This document shows, piece by piece, positions 51,332 to 60,306 of a DNA stretch of 64,000 nucleotides. The position numbers were made by a program, and so were the translations under genes. The stretch covers positions 2,542,001 to 2,606,000 of the forward strand of contig NZ_OZ244785.1 of the NCBI RefSeq assembly GCF_965219715.1. The letters are read 5' to 3'. The notes below the pieces were generated by a model. It searched no databases. It saw only the letters and a program-made list of their open reading frames with translations, and was not told the origin of the DNA. The stretch is from Bacterioplanoides sp965219715. GTDB taxonomy: Bacteria > Pseudomonadota > Gammaproteobacteria > Pseudomonadales > Oceanobacteraceae. How positions within the stretch are numbered: position 1 is the first letter of the stretch; every line of letters begins with the position of its first letter.

Positions 51332-51428
51332 CTCCGGTGTTAATGCAGATCAACCTTCTATGGCATGGATGCCATAGCAGAGCCTATAGGGACATATTCA
51401 CGGCGTGTTGAGCGCATTAATTCCGGAG
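51332..51428 (+). repeat. Family B structured element, copy B3
   Basis: Arms CTCCGGTGTTAATGC (51332-51346) and GCATTAATTCCGGAG (51414-51428) pair except for two positions. Inside are CTATGGCATGGATGCCATAG (51358-51377), a perfect hairpin, and the 31-base conserved block at 51380-51410 with TATA-GGGA-CATA. It ends 33 bases before the hisC start, the same distance as B2 from atuE. Confidence 0.78.
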
Positions 51429-51461
51429 GGATTAAGCGATTAGAAAACCTTCGAGAAAATT

Positions 51462-52541
51462 ATGGCCTCCATCACAGATCAGGTAGAACAATTAATCCGC
51501 CCGGAAATTCGCGCATTACAGGCGTACCCGGTAGGCGATGCCAGCGGCATGATTAAACTGGATGCGATGGAAAACCCATTCACCTGGCCAGAAGAAATGG
51601 TCAACGAGTGGCAAGGCATTCTCGCCGAATGCGCCCTCAACCGTTATCCACATCCAACCGCTCCGGAAGTCTGCGACGGCTTGCGCAAGGTGATGCAGGT
51701 TCCAGAGCAATACGATATTTTGTTGGGTAATGGTTCTGATGAAATTATTCAGTTATTAGCCATGGCCGTTGCCAAACCCGGCGCAAAAATTCTCGCACCC
51801 GAGCCTGGTTTTGTGATGTATAAAATGATCGCTACCTTTATTGGTATCGATTATGTTGGCGTGCCACTCAATGCCGATTTTTCCCTCGATATGGATGCTA
51901 TGCTGGCGGCCATTAACGAGCAACAGCCTGAATTAATTTTCCTCGCCCAGCCAAACAACCCAACCGGTAATTTATGGGCGGAAGACGATTTACACGCCAT
52001 CGTTAAAGCGAGTAACGGTCTAGTCGTTCTCGACGAAGCTTATCTGCCGTTCTCCAGCCGCAATCATCTGAACTGGTTGGATCAATATGACAAAGTACTG
52101 GTGATGCGCACACTTTCCAAAGTCGGTCTCGCTGGTCTGCGTCTGGGTATGTTGTTTGGTCGTCCTGAATGGCTGAACGAAATTAATAAAATCCGCATGC
52201 CATACAACATTAATGTTCTGACTCAGGCATCTGCTGCGTTTGCGCTGAAACACTATGACGTATTGGTTGATCAGTGTGAGCAACTAAAAGCTCAACGCAG
52301 CTGGCTGAATGAAGAGCTGAACAAATTGGGTTTTGAAACCTACACCTCTGAAGCCAACTTTATCCTGGCGCGTTGTCCACAAGGGCAACAGGCCAAAGAG
52401 ATCTTTGCTACGCTGAAACAACAGAAAATTCTGATCAAATGCCTGGATGGCGGCCACCCACTACTGAGTAACTGCCTGCGTTTTACCGTGGGTAAAGCAG
52501 ACGAGAACCAGGCACTGATTCAGGCATTGGCAAACCGTTAA
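51462..52541 (+). CDS. hisC: Histidinol-phosphate aminotransferase
   Basis: 359 residues, fold type I PLP enzyme. The Schiff-base lysine is in RTLSKVGLAGLRLG; the substrate side has KLDAMENPF and the cofactor contact LGNGSDEIIQLL. It converts imidazole acetol phosphate to histidinol phosphate. Two structured elements separate it from hisD, so expression may be uncoupled from the upstream genes. Confidence 0.95.
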   Translation: MASITDQVEQLIRPEIRALQAYPVGDASGMIKLDAMENPFTWPEEMVNEWQGILAECALNRYPHPTAPEVCDGLRKVMQVPEQYDILLGNGSDEIIQLLAMAVAKPGAKILAPEPGFVMYKMIATFIGIDYVGVPLNADFSLDMDAMLAAINEQQPELIFLAQPNNPTGNLWAEDDLHAIVKASNGLVVLDEAYLPFSSRNHLNWLDQYDKVLVMRTLSKVGLAGLRLGMLFGRPEWLNEINKIRMPYNINVLTQASAAFALKHYDVLVDQCEQLKAQRSWLNEELNKLGFETYTSEANFILARCPQGQQAKEIFATLKQQKILIKCLDGGHPLLSNCLRFTVGKADENQALIQALANR

Positions 52542-52586
52542 GCAACCAGACTGGCTTGCACGAGAAAAAGTTGCAGAGAGGGTATC

Positions 52587-53495
52587 GTGGAACGTCTCAA
52601 CCTTAACCTGCTGCGCGCCCTTGTGGTGCTGCTGGAGGAACGTAACGTTACCCAGGCAGCAAATCGGCTGCACCTGACCCAGTCTGCCATGAGTCGCCAG
52701 CTGAGCCAGCTGCGCGACTACTTTGGAGACCCATTGCTGGTACGTGAACAAAACGACTACCTGCTCAGTGCCCGCGCCAAACAGCTGCTACCCAAAGTGG
52801 ATGCCATCCTGGCGGATGTGGATAACCTGAAGCAGGAGGAATTTAAACCGGAAACCTGCCAGCGCCGCTTCAGCTTTGCCTGCACCGATTACGTTGCTCA
52901 GTATATTTTTCCCGCAGTCATTAATCGCCTGCAGCGCCAGGCGCCGGGTATTGATCTGATTTACGAGGTCTGGAAACCCGAACAAATCACTCAATTGGGT
53001 CATCTACCCATGGATCTGGTATCTACCACGTTATCAGTTTTACCGGAAGGCTTATGCAGCATTTATCTTGGGGCCGACAAACCCGTCTGCCTGATGAGTA
53101 AAAATCATCCCTTAGCTGAACACAGTGAGGTTGTACTGGCAGATGCCGCTGACTACCCGTTTGTACGCCTGAACAGCGGCGGCGACAAAGATTCCTTTAT
53201 CGACAAATCACTGGAAAAACACGGATTAAATCGCCGGATTTTGTTCGAAGTGCCATATTTTTCTGCAGCGTTTGAAGTGGTGGCCAGCAATCATAGCCTG
53301 ATGATTTTACCGGAGCACATCGCCGATACAGCGATGCAGCATTTAGCGCTGGATTATCGGCCTTTGGATATTCGTGCACCGGAAAATCATTACCACCTGT
53401 GCTGGCACGAATTACACGATAAGGACCCGGCACATGCCTGGTTACGTGAGTGTATTGCCGAAGAAATGAAGCTATCGAATTATTCTCCCAAATAA
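52587..53495 (+). CDS. LysR-family transcriptional regulator
   Basis: 302 residues. The N-terminal HTH reads LNLLRALVVLLEERNVTQAA, then LHLTQSAMSRQLSQLR. The C-terminal substrate-binding domain resembles the NodD/LeuO-like group (RRFSFACTDYVAQYIFPAV). The target is unknown. It follows hisC by 45 bases and may be read from the same transcript, and is convergent with the next gene 18 bases away. Confidence 0.88.
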   Translation: MERLNLNLLRALVVLLEERNVTQAANRLHLTQSAMSRQLSQLRDYFGDPLLVREQNDYLLSARAKQLLPKVDAILADVDNLKQEEFKPETCQRRFSFACTDYVAQYIFPAVINRLQRQAPGIDLIYEVWKPEQITQLGHLPMDLVSTTLSVLPEGLCSIYLGADKPVCLMSKNHPLAEHSEVVLADAADYPFVRLNSGGDKDSFIDKSLEKHGLNRRILFEVPYFSAAFEVVASNHSLMILPEHIADTAMQHLALDYRPLDIRAPENHYHLCWHELHDKDPAHAWLRECIAEEMKLSNYSPK

Positions 53496-53513
53496 ACAGT
53501 CGAAAAATACGAT

Positions 53514-54347
53514 TTATAGTAATGCCCGGCCCAAGGTAGAGAAATACTGCTGGAAACAACGATTAATCCGTAAACGCTGATCTCCCTGAGGATACAAACC
53601 GGCTTTGGCTTCCGGCGATTCCTTACTGCCTTTAACCAGAAAGTGATTTTTAACCGATGAGTCCTGAACAAAGGCTTCAAAAGCCCGGGCACAAATCTCT
53701 TCCGGCTGGCTGTAATAAAAACTGTTCTGTTGTTTATCGGCGGCAACCGATGCTTTAAATAATTCTGACGGCGCTTCGCCATCGGCACTGATCAGAATCG
53801 CCTGGTAACAATCAGCTAATAACTGATTCAGCGGATGATCAATCATTTCGTGGTCGTCCACCCACAATCTTGAAGCAAAATCCGTATCCGGTTTCAGCAT
53901 ATCCGGCTCAAACATTTTGCCCGCAATATAATGATCAAACGCATGAAACCATTCATGAGCGATACTGCCCGGCCCGGCGTTTTTTGCCAGCGCAAAATTG
54001 CGTTGCAGTGGCGAATAATGCGCAGAAACTCCCGGGCGACCGCCGGTGCCATATTGTAAACCCAGAGTGCCGCGTAACGAGATCAGTTCACGGCGGATTT
54101 TCAGCAGCTTTGAGGTTAGATACGAGCGCCCCTGTGGTCCGATCAGAATCTGAGTTAAATCACACAAGGCATCAAAGAATAGACCGGCGGCTTTTTCCTG
54201 TTCTTTGTCGGAGACCCAACGGCCAACATCCACACCACGAAAGCCAAACAGCTGGCGAATGGTGAGAAAATCCGGAATCACACCACCGAGAATCTGGCGA
54301 TGATCCGGGCCACTGCGGTAAAACTCACGTTGATTAAAACGGCTCAT
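53514..54347 (-). CDS. CLCA_X / LPD1-like HExxH protein, putative metalloprotease
   Basis: 277 residues. It carries IAHEWFHAFDHYIAG, an HExxH zinc-peptidase motif, and about 80 residues later PEEICARAFEAFVQD, whose Glu could be the third ligand. This pattern matches the LPD1 (large polyvalent protein associated) domain and the family labelled CLCA_X in some genomes. No signal peptide is visible, so it acts in the cytoplasm. LPD1 domains are mostly known from conjugative and phage polyproteins; this stand-alone chromosomal form has no known role. Confidence 0.72.
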   Translation of the reverse strand: MSRFNQREFYRSGPDHRQILGGVIPDFLTIRQLFGFRGVDVGRWVSDKEQEKAAGLFFDALCDLTQILIGPQGRSYLTSKLLKIRRELISLRGTLGLQYGTGGRPGVSAHYSPLQRNFALAKNAGPGSIAHEWFHAFDHYIAGKMFEPDMLKPDTDFASRLWVDDHEMIDHPLNQLLADCYQAILISADGEAPSELFKASVAADKQQNSFYYSQPEEICARAFEAFVQDSSVKNHFLVKGSKESPEAKAGLYPQGDQRLRINRCFQQYFSTLGRALL

Positions 54348-54533
54348 ATCGCTCTTTATCAGAACCCGTTAACGGGCAAACGATGGCCATTATATGCGAT
54401 TAACAGCGCCATCTGAGCTGCCATGCAAAAAACTCATAGCGGGTATCGCAAGCTTTTGTTTCCGCTGTTTCGAGGCAACTTCTAAAATACCGTCATTGCT
54501 ATCGAACAGAACAAAGATTAACGGGTAAACACG

Positions 54534-55142
54534 ATGACTTTAACCAGCTGGCTTTCCCTGGTCGCGATATGTGTACTGGGCGCTTTATCACCCGGCCCCA
54601 GCCTCGCTGTGGTATTGAAACAAAGCATGAATAACGATGCCAAACACGGCATGGTGGCCGGTATCAGCCACGCCATGGGGGTTGGCCTGTGGGCAGTGTT
54701 AACCATCTTTGGCTTGGGTGTGTTAGTGAGCGAATCGCCACTGCTGTTCAGCATCCTGACTTATGCCGGTGCGGCTTATTTAGCCTGGATGGGCGTTCAG
54801 GCGTTACGTGCCGGAAAGAGCGAAGTGCAGCCACTGACCAATGGCCGCAGTGAATATCTGCAGGCGGCACGCGATGGTCTGATGATTTCGTTACTGAATC
54901 CTAAACTGGCGATCTTCTTCCTGGCATTGTTTTCACAATTCATCTCAGCCGACGACAGCATCGCCGACCAGCTGTTAATGATTTCGACGGTAACCATTAT
55001 CGACGGCTGCTGGTACGTATTGGTGGCTTTGGTTCTCAGTCGCATGGGGTTGTTGCAAACACTGGCGAATCATTCACAGCTGATTAACAAAATTACCGGC
55101 GTTTTTTTTATCGCACTGGCGGTCAGGGTTATTACCCTCTGA
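54534..55142 (+). CDS. LysE/RhtB-family amino acid exporter
   Basis: 202 residues with about six membrane helices. The start LSLVAICVLGALSPGPSLAVV contains the conserved SPGP turn, followed by GISHAMGVGLWAV and the SLLNPKLAIFFLALFSQF segment. LysE/RhtB proteins export amino acids or related metabolites by proton exchange. The substrate cannot be assigned. It is a single gene in a divergent pair with the HExxH gene. Confidence 0.88.
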   Translation: MTLTSWLSLVAICVLGALSPGPSLAVVLKQSMNNDAKHGMVAGISHAMGVGLWAVLTIFGLGVLVSESPLLFSILTYAGAAYLAWMGVQALRAGKSEVQPLTNGRSEYLQAARDGLMISLLNPKLAIFFLALFSQFISADDSIADQLLMISTVTIIDGCWYVLVALVLSRMGLLQTLANHSQLINKITGVFFIALAVRVITL

Positions 55143-55302
55143 CTTATAGCTCACAGCAATTACAGATATCAGGCCGGAATAAAATGACGGTCAGATAAAG
55201 ACACTTCACTCTTTTTCCCGGCCGACCAAACGTCGGCAATTCACACTGCCCGGATATCCTTGTGTGGTGCACACTATGCGGCATAAACATAAGGATAATC
55301 CG

Positions 55303-57315
55303 ATGCTCACCAGAATAGTTTCCCTTGCCTTGTTACTGCTGCTCAGCGCCTGCAGTCAGAAGCAACAATTTACCTTTGAACAACCCAACGACCAGATAAA
55401 AGCCAGCGGCGAACAATTTATTGCCGGAGTTGGTATTCGCGATATCACACCGCCACCCGGCATCCCGCGAGCAGGCTACGCATTGTGGTCAACCACGGGG
55501 GAAGGTTTCCGCACACGTTTATATGCCCGCGCGTATTATATGCAAGGCAACAACGGCCAGTCTTATGCCATGATCCAGACCGACCTGATGGCGGGCTCAC
55601 GTATTTTATTAGCGCGGGTCGCCGAACTGGTGAATGAAACGACCGGCTTACACGCAGGTAATATAACGATTACCGCAACCCATACCCATTCAAGCCCGGG
55701 TCAGTTTCTGGGTTCCGAGTTTTATAATAAACACGCTTCACACAAAAACGGTTACGACCCGCAGTTTGCTGAATTTCTTGCACAACAACTGGCCGATGCG
55801 CTGATCGATGCCTATACCAGCCGGGTACCGGCCAAAGTGGCCAGCGGTAAAAAAGCGGTATGGGGGCTAACCCGTAATCGCTCAATCGAACCTTTCAGCA
55901 ATAACCATAATCATCAGGATGTTGAACAAACCAACGCTGCGGTTTTTCACGAAATTAATCCTTATATGTATATGGTTCGCCTGGATGGCTTAACCGCTGA
56001 TGGCAGTTATCAGCCAATGGGAGCGTTTATGAGCTTCTCCATTCATGGTACTTCCATCCCGCGCTGGGACCCGATGTTTAACGGCGATTTATGGTCGTAC
56101 TTTCAGGGCGATTTAAAACACAGGATTGAACGCGAATACCCACACAGCCATAACCTTGTCGTGGGTGGTTTTGAAGGCACCCACGGAGATATGGCACCGG
56201 CAATGCCGTTAAAACAATCCGGTTATATCTGGTCGAAAAACGTCGGCTCTGCTCTGGCAAAAGAAGGTTGGCAACTGTTCCGCCAACTGGAAAACAAACT
56301 CAGCGATAAAGCCGATATCCGTGTTGCAGCCCGCCATGTGGATATCCGTGACAATCCGGAAATTAATGGCACCGCCATCTGTGATGAAGCCGCTGCCGGA
56401 ACCACACTCACCGCCGGACCTTATGAGCACGAGTCACCGGTACTGGCCTGGATTCCCGGTTTTAAACAAGGCAGCAGCCGCTGGTTTAATACCGAGGGTT
56501 GTCATGGCAATCGTCTGTTGGTGGGTGGAGCCTGGCTACAACCGCTGTTCGAACCCAAAGACAGCTTTCCGCGCGATATTTTATTCCAGTTAATTCAGAT
56601 TGGAGATCTGGCCATTGCCCCACTGCCGTTTGAATTGACCGCAGAAACCGGCTTCCGGATTCAGGCAGCGATAGAACAAAGTTATACCGAAAAAGGTGAA
56701 GCGGTTCCCGACGTCATGGTCACCAGCCTGGCGAATGGTTATACCGGTTATATCACCACTCCGGAAGAATATGAGGTGCAGTATTACGAAGGCGGCCACA
56801 CCATTTATGGGCGTTATTCACAACCTTATGTCACCCAGCACCTGGGATTATTATCTGCCGATTTATTAGAAAAAAACCGGGTGATGGAACTACCGCAGCA
56901 GTGGCAATTTAATCTGCCGGTTAAACAGTTTGTTGATTCCCATACGCTGGCTGCAACCCCGATCCGGAAAACTCTGACTCAGCCGACCTACCAGCTGCCG
57001 GAAATCAATCAGGAGGCTTTCTGGAGCTTTGATTGGCAGGATGTTCCCGCTGATCATATTCAATTGCATAAGCCATTGCTGAGCATTGAGACCAGTACCG
57101 ATAAAATCCACTGGCAACCATTACAACAAAACGGCCTGCAAGTGGATGACAGCGGCTATGATTTATCGATACAAATGCTGGATGAAGGCAATGGCAGCGC
57201 AGACTATCGCGCCTATTGGTACAACCCGGTGTTTAACGGCAAACAGGTTTGGTATCGCTTTGTGGTACAGCCGCGCGGTAACGATTCGGTCTTATATTCC
57301 GCCGCATTTCACTAA
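55303..57315 (+). CDS. Neutral ceramidase-family lipoprotein
   Basis: 670 residues from the ATG at 55303, which has AAGGA seven bases upstream and gives a lipoprotein signal (lipobox LSAC). Upstream in-frame starts at 55264 and 55276 lack a ribosome site. Family marks are GVGIRDITPPPGIPRAGYA, HTHSSPG (zinc-site His), SIHGTSIPR and GFEGTHGDMAP, and a C-terminal Ig-like domain. Neutral ceramidases split ceramide to sphingosine and fatty acid. A bacterium in the sea could use it on eukaryotic lipids; the true substrate is inferred only from the family. Confidence 0.85.
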   Translation: MLTRIVSLALLLLLSACSQKQQFTFEQPNDQIKASGEQFIAGVGIRDITPPPGIPRAGYALWSTTGEGFRTRLYARAYYMQGNNGQSYAMIQTDLMAGSRILLARVAELVNETTGLHAGNITITATHTHSSPGQFLGSEFYNKHASHKNGYDPQFAEFLAQQLADALIDAYTSRVPAKVASGKKAVWGLTRNRSIEPFSNNHNHQDVEQTNAAVFHEINPYMYMVRLDGLTADGSYQPMGAFMSFSIHGTSIPRWDPMFNGDLWSYFQGDLKHRIEREYPHSHNLVVGGFEGTHGDMAPAMPLKQSGYIWSKNVGSALAKEGWQLFRQLENKLSDKADIRVAARHVDIRDNPEINGTAICDEAAAGTTLTAGPYEHESPVLAWIPGFKQGSSRWFNTEGCHGNRLLVGGAWLQPLFEPKDSFPRDILFQLIQIGDLAIAPLPFELTAETGFRIQAAIEQSYTEKGEAVPDVMVTSLANGYTGYITTPEEYEVQYYEGGHTIYGRYSQPYVTQHLGLLSADLLEKNRVMELPQQWQFNLPVKQFVDSHTLAATPIRKTLTQPTYQLPEINQEAFWSFDWQDVPADHIQLHKPLLSIETSTDKIHWQPLQQNGLQVDDSGYDLSIQMLDEGNGSADYRAYWYNPVFNGKQVWYRFVVQPRGNDSVLYSAAFH

Positions 57316-57355
57316 CAGCTTCTGAGAAAACGCCCTCAAACGACAGCGCCAAAAC

Positions 57356-57403
57356 GGGAATAATACCACTCATTAAAAAACCATAATGAGTGGAATTATT
57401 CCC
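57356..57403. repeat. Near-perfect 20-bp inverted repeat
   Basis: 57356-57375 and 57384-57403 pair at 19 of 20 positions around an 8-base A-rich loop. There is no adjacent U tract. It lies between the ceramidase and TRAP genes and could be a stable transcript end or a protein-binding dyad. Confidence 0.7.
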
Positions 57404-57572
57404 ATGCCATTTCCGCCAGGCACTTAAGCCGGGTACTTCAGCCACCATTTTCTCCAGCATTTATCAAACCAACGCCTGACCAAAGTATGAACAGTACTGG
57501 CATAAGCGTTGCTGAGCAGAATCTGATCGATACACAGATATCGGCAGAATTCTAAAAACCAAGGAGAATCTC

Positions 57573-58598
57573 GTGAAGCCCGCTTTATTTAAATCAGCTC
57601 GCTTTAGCCACGTAAAACTGGCTGCTGTTTTATTATTAACTCTGTTCAGTAGTTCCCAACTGATGGCAGCCGACCAGGCTATTACCATTCGTTTTTCCCA
57701 TGCCGTAGCCAGCAAAACCCCCAAAGGCCTGATGGCGCTAAAATTTAAAGAGCTGGCAGAGCAACGTTTACCCGGCAAGGTTAAGGTGAAAATTTATCCG
57801 CGTTCGCTGATGTATCTCGACAGCAATGTGGGTGAGGCAATTGCCAGCGGTAAGCTTGAGCTGGCGGCACCGGCACTATCAAAGCTTAGAAAGTACACCG
57901 CTCAATTACAGGTGTTTGATCTGCCGTTTTTGTTTCCCGATATGGCAGCGGTAGAACGCTTTCAACAAAGTCCGGCCGGACAGCAACTGCTGCGCAGCAT
58001 GGAAGACTTTAATATCACCGGACTGGGTTATTTGCACAACGGTATGAAGCAGATGTCTGGCAATCAGAAAATTGCGACGCCCCGGGACCTGCAGGGAAAA
58101 ACCTACCGGGTGATGAATTCTCCGGTACTCAAAGAACAGTTTATGGCCGTGGGTGCCATTCCGGAAGTAAAGCCATTTTCCCAGGTGTACGCATTGCTAT
58201 CATCGGGGAAAATTGATGGCCAGGAAAATACCTGGTCGAATATTTATTCGTCCCATTTTTTCCGCGCGCAAAAACACATTACAGAAACCAACCACGGCGT
58301 GCTCGATTATATGGTGATCAGCTCTCCAACATTCTGGGCCAGTTTACCGGACGATATTCGCAGCGTTTTAAAACAATGTATTGAAGAAGCAATTGTGTAC
58401 GGCAATCAGATTGCTGCACAGCAGAACTCTGACAATCGCCAGGCGGTTATCAGCAGTGGTGTGACTCAGGTTGCAACGTTAAATGAGCAACAACGCCAGC
58501 AGTGGATTAATGCCATGAAGCCGGTGTGGCAGGAGTTCAGCACAGAAATTGGTAATGCATTAATTACCGATGCGTTAATGGCCGGTCAGCAACCCTGA
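57573..58598 (+). CDS. TRAP transporter substrate-binding protein, DctP type
   Basis: 341 residues with a signal peptide ending near LMAA. The fold is DctP: TIRFSHAVASKTPKG, KVKIYPRSLMYLD, GKTYRVMNSPVLKEQF (with the carboxylate-binding Arg) and GQENTWSNIY. It should capture a C4-dicarboxylate or another organic acid. The membrane partners DctQ and DctM are not adjacent, so it must work with a distant transporter or another function. Confidence 0.88.
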   Translation: MKPALFKSARFSHVKLAAVLLLTLFSSSQLMAADQAITIRFSHAVASKTPKGLMALKFKELAEQRLPGKVKVKIYPRSLMYLDSNVGEAIASGKLELAAPALSKLRKYTAQLQVFDLPFLFPDMAAVERFQQSPAGQQLLRSMEDFNITGLGYLHNGMKQMSGNQKIATPRDLQGKTYRVMNSPVLKEQFMAVGAIPEVKPFSQVYALLSSGKIDGQENTWSNIYSSHFFRAQKHITETNHGVLDYMVISSPTFWASLPDDIRSVLKQCIEEAIVYGNQIAAQQNSDNRQAVISSGVTQVATLNEQQRQQWINAMKPVWQEFSTEIGNALITDALMAGQQP

Positions 58599-58610
58599 AC
58601 CGGCGACTTA

Positions 58611-58645
58611 TTCAGGGCAGAGCCAACAGCTGGCTCAGTCCTGAA
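58611..58645. terminator. Hairpin between convergent TRAP and hydrolase genes
   Basis: TTCAGG...CCTGAA (58611-58616/58640-58645) encloses GAGCCA-ACAGC-TGGCTC. It overlaps the hydrolase stop codon and has no U tract on either side. It may act on both transcripts. Confidence 0.45.
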
Positions 58646-59516
58646 GCGGCAATTTGTTAACAATCCAGTTCAGCAGCTGCTGGGGTTTTTCCATCGGTAA
58701 AAAGTGACTGGTACCATTAAAGGCATCAACCTGGGCATGGCCGATATGCTGCTGCAATTGCAGCCGTGCCTTTGGCCAGAAGGTTGAATCTTTTTCGCCC
58801 ACCAGAATATGCAGCGGTTTATCCTGTGGAAAAATCCGCGCATATTTCATCGGCCGATGTTCCATCACACTAAAGCTGCGTGCCTCCCAGGCAGGGCGAC
58901 ACGCCAGTGTCACTCCCTGCTCTTCGTCAACAAAACCGTGTTCAACGTAATGATCCAACCAGCCCGGTTGCCAACCTTTAAAGCTGCTTTTACGGCGGTA
59001 AACATCCAGCGCCTGCTGACGAGTATCAAACCGCTCGCGTCGCCGCGCAGCACCTGCGGCAATTGGTAACCGATGGGTCTGGCCGAATAATTTTCCGGTA
59101 GCAACCAGCAGCGAAGTTTTACGATCAACAATCACAGGTTCAACCAGCAACACACCGGCAACTTTATCGCGTAATAACGTCGCCGCCGCCATGGAGGTCA
59201 TGGCACCAAAAGAATGGCCTGCCAGCCACACCGGCTCCGGTTGCTGTTCGATTAATGCCGCCAGATCGCGATAATAAATATTCCAGCTGTTAAAGCGGCT
59301 GATATCGCCCACATCGCGACTTTCACCATGACCCCGGGCATCCCAGGCAATCACATTCACATGCTGGCTCAGGGCATCCAGCAACGGCTGATATAAACGT
59401 GCATGGAAGCCTGTGGCATGTGCCCAGTGCAACGTCGGACGACCAGGCTTATGAGGCCAGCGCCACAACCGCAGATTTTTACCATCAACACCAATAAACG
59501 AATCTGAAACAGGCAT
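58635..59516 (-). CDS. Alpha/beta hydrolase
   Basis: 293 residues, alpha/beta hydrolase fold. The nucleophile elbow is AGHSFGAMTS, with the oxyanion side in LHWAHATGFHARLYQPL, and the strand DARGHGES. The catalytic His lies in NGTSHFLPMEKPQ. No signal peptide is seen. The substrate is unknown; many relatives are esterases or lactonases. It stands alone and is convergent with the TRAP gene. Confidence 0.86.
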   Translation of the reverse strand: MPVSDSFIGVDGKNLRLWRWPHKPGRPTLHWAHATGFHARLYQPLLDALSQHVNVIAWDARGHGESRDVGDISRFNSWNIYYRDLAALIEQQPEPVWLAGHSFGAMTSMAAATLLRDKVAGVLLVEPVIVDRKTSLLVATGKLFGQTHRLPIAAGAARRRERFDTRQQALDVYRRKSSFKGWQPGWLDHYVEHGFVDEEQGVTLACRPAWEARSFSVMEHRPMKYARIFPQDKPLHILVGEKDSTFWPKARLQLQQHIGHAQVDAFNGTSHFLPMEKPQQLLNWIVNKLPLQD

Positions 59517-59703
59517 AACAGCCCTTAATAAACCGGGGAACCTTATCTATAACAACAAATCTATCGAATAGCAGTGGCTTTATTGATAACAGTGATATGC
59601 ATTTTTGAACACAAAGTCACACGACCAAGGCATTAACAGTCTGAGAAAACCACCAATCTCATGTACAATGCCGCCCGATTTATAACCAGCCGGTAAACTT
59701 GTT

Positions 59704-60072
59704 ATGTTGTTAAAAGTAATCCGCAATGTTCTGGGCTATAGCATTGCAGCAGTGGATGTCGTGACCCGTGGCAAAGGCCAGCAGCGCTCTGCTGAGCAAC
59801 AGGAGAAGGTCGATGCAGAGACGCGTAATATGGCGCTGTACCAGTTCACTGCCTGCCCGTTTTGCATCAAAACCCGCCGTGCTATCCACAAGCTGGGCCT
59901 GAACATCGAAAAACGTGATGCCATGAACAACGCTCAGGCACGTGCCGAGCTGGAACAACAAGGCGGCCAGATCAAAGTGCCTTGCCTGCGTATTTCTGAA
60001 GCCGGTAAAGACGATGTCTGGATGTATGAATCCGGCGATATCATCGCTTATCTGCAGCAGCGCTTCGGCTGA
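59704..60072 (+). CDS. Glutaredoxin-like protein
   Basis: 122 residues. A glutaredoxin domain begins near residue 44 with TACPFCIKTRRAIHKLG (CPFC dithiol site), the cis-Pro KVPCLR and a GDIIAYLQ tail. The N terminus has a short hydrophobic/basic stretch (LLKVIRNVLGYSIAAVDVV), which may anchor it to the membrane or only be a linker. It is likely to be a thiol reductase for an unknown partner. The gene is single. Confidence 0.86.
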   Translation: MLLKVIRNVLGYSIAAVDVVTRGKGQQRSAEQQEKVDAETRNMALYQFTACPFCIKTRRAIHKLGLNIEKRDAMNNAQARAELEQQGGQIKVPCLRISEAGKDDVWMYESGDIIAYLQQRFG

Positions 60073-60124
60073 TAAAACAAGGTCACCGACGCCGTTTTAT
60101 CCAGCTCGTTTTATCTAACGAGCC

Positions 60125-60158
60125 ACCAGGCACAGCCATCCGATATGTCGTGCCTGGT
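60125..60158 (+). terminator. Hairpin downstream of the glutaredoxin gene
   Basis: ACCAGGCAC (60125-60133) pairs with GTGCCTGGT (60150-60158), loop 16 bases. No U tract follows, so the function is uncertain. The rest of the 234-base gap to the MAPEG gene holds nothing else clear. Confidence 0.4.
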
Positions 60159-60306
60159 AACGTCCCGGTTAATTGATTGTTCCGGGCAAATCCTTCCTCT
60201 GGCTGAATCCGCCATACCCAACGACTGTGTTTCCCAGTAGCCTGTGTTTCCCCCTTGTCAGCGACTCACTGTCACGGGTGTTTTTCAACATTCTGAGGAA
60301 ATACAT

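Noticed and set aside
19379..51428. The repeated intergenic blocks as a CRISPR array
   Set aside because: The copies are single, far apart and in both orientations, with no regular spacers and no cas genes.
19379..51428. The repeats as insertion-sequence ends or MITEs with fixed terminal repeats
   Set aside because: The enclosing arms differ in sequence in every copy, there is no consistent target duplication, and no transposase gene is present.
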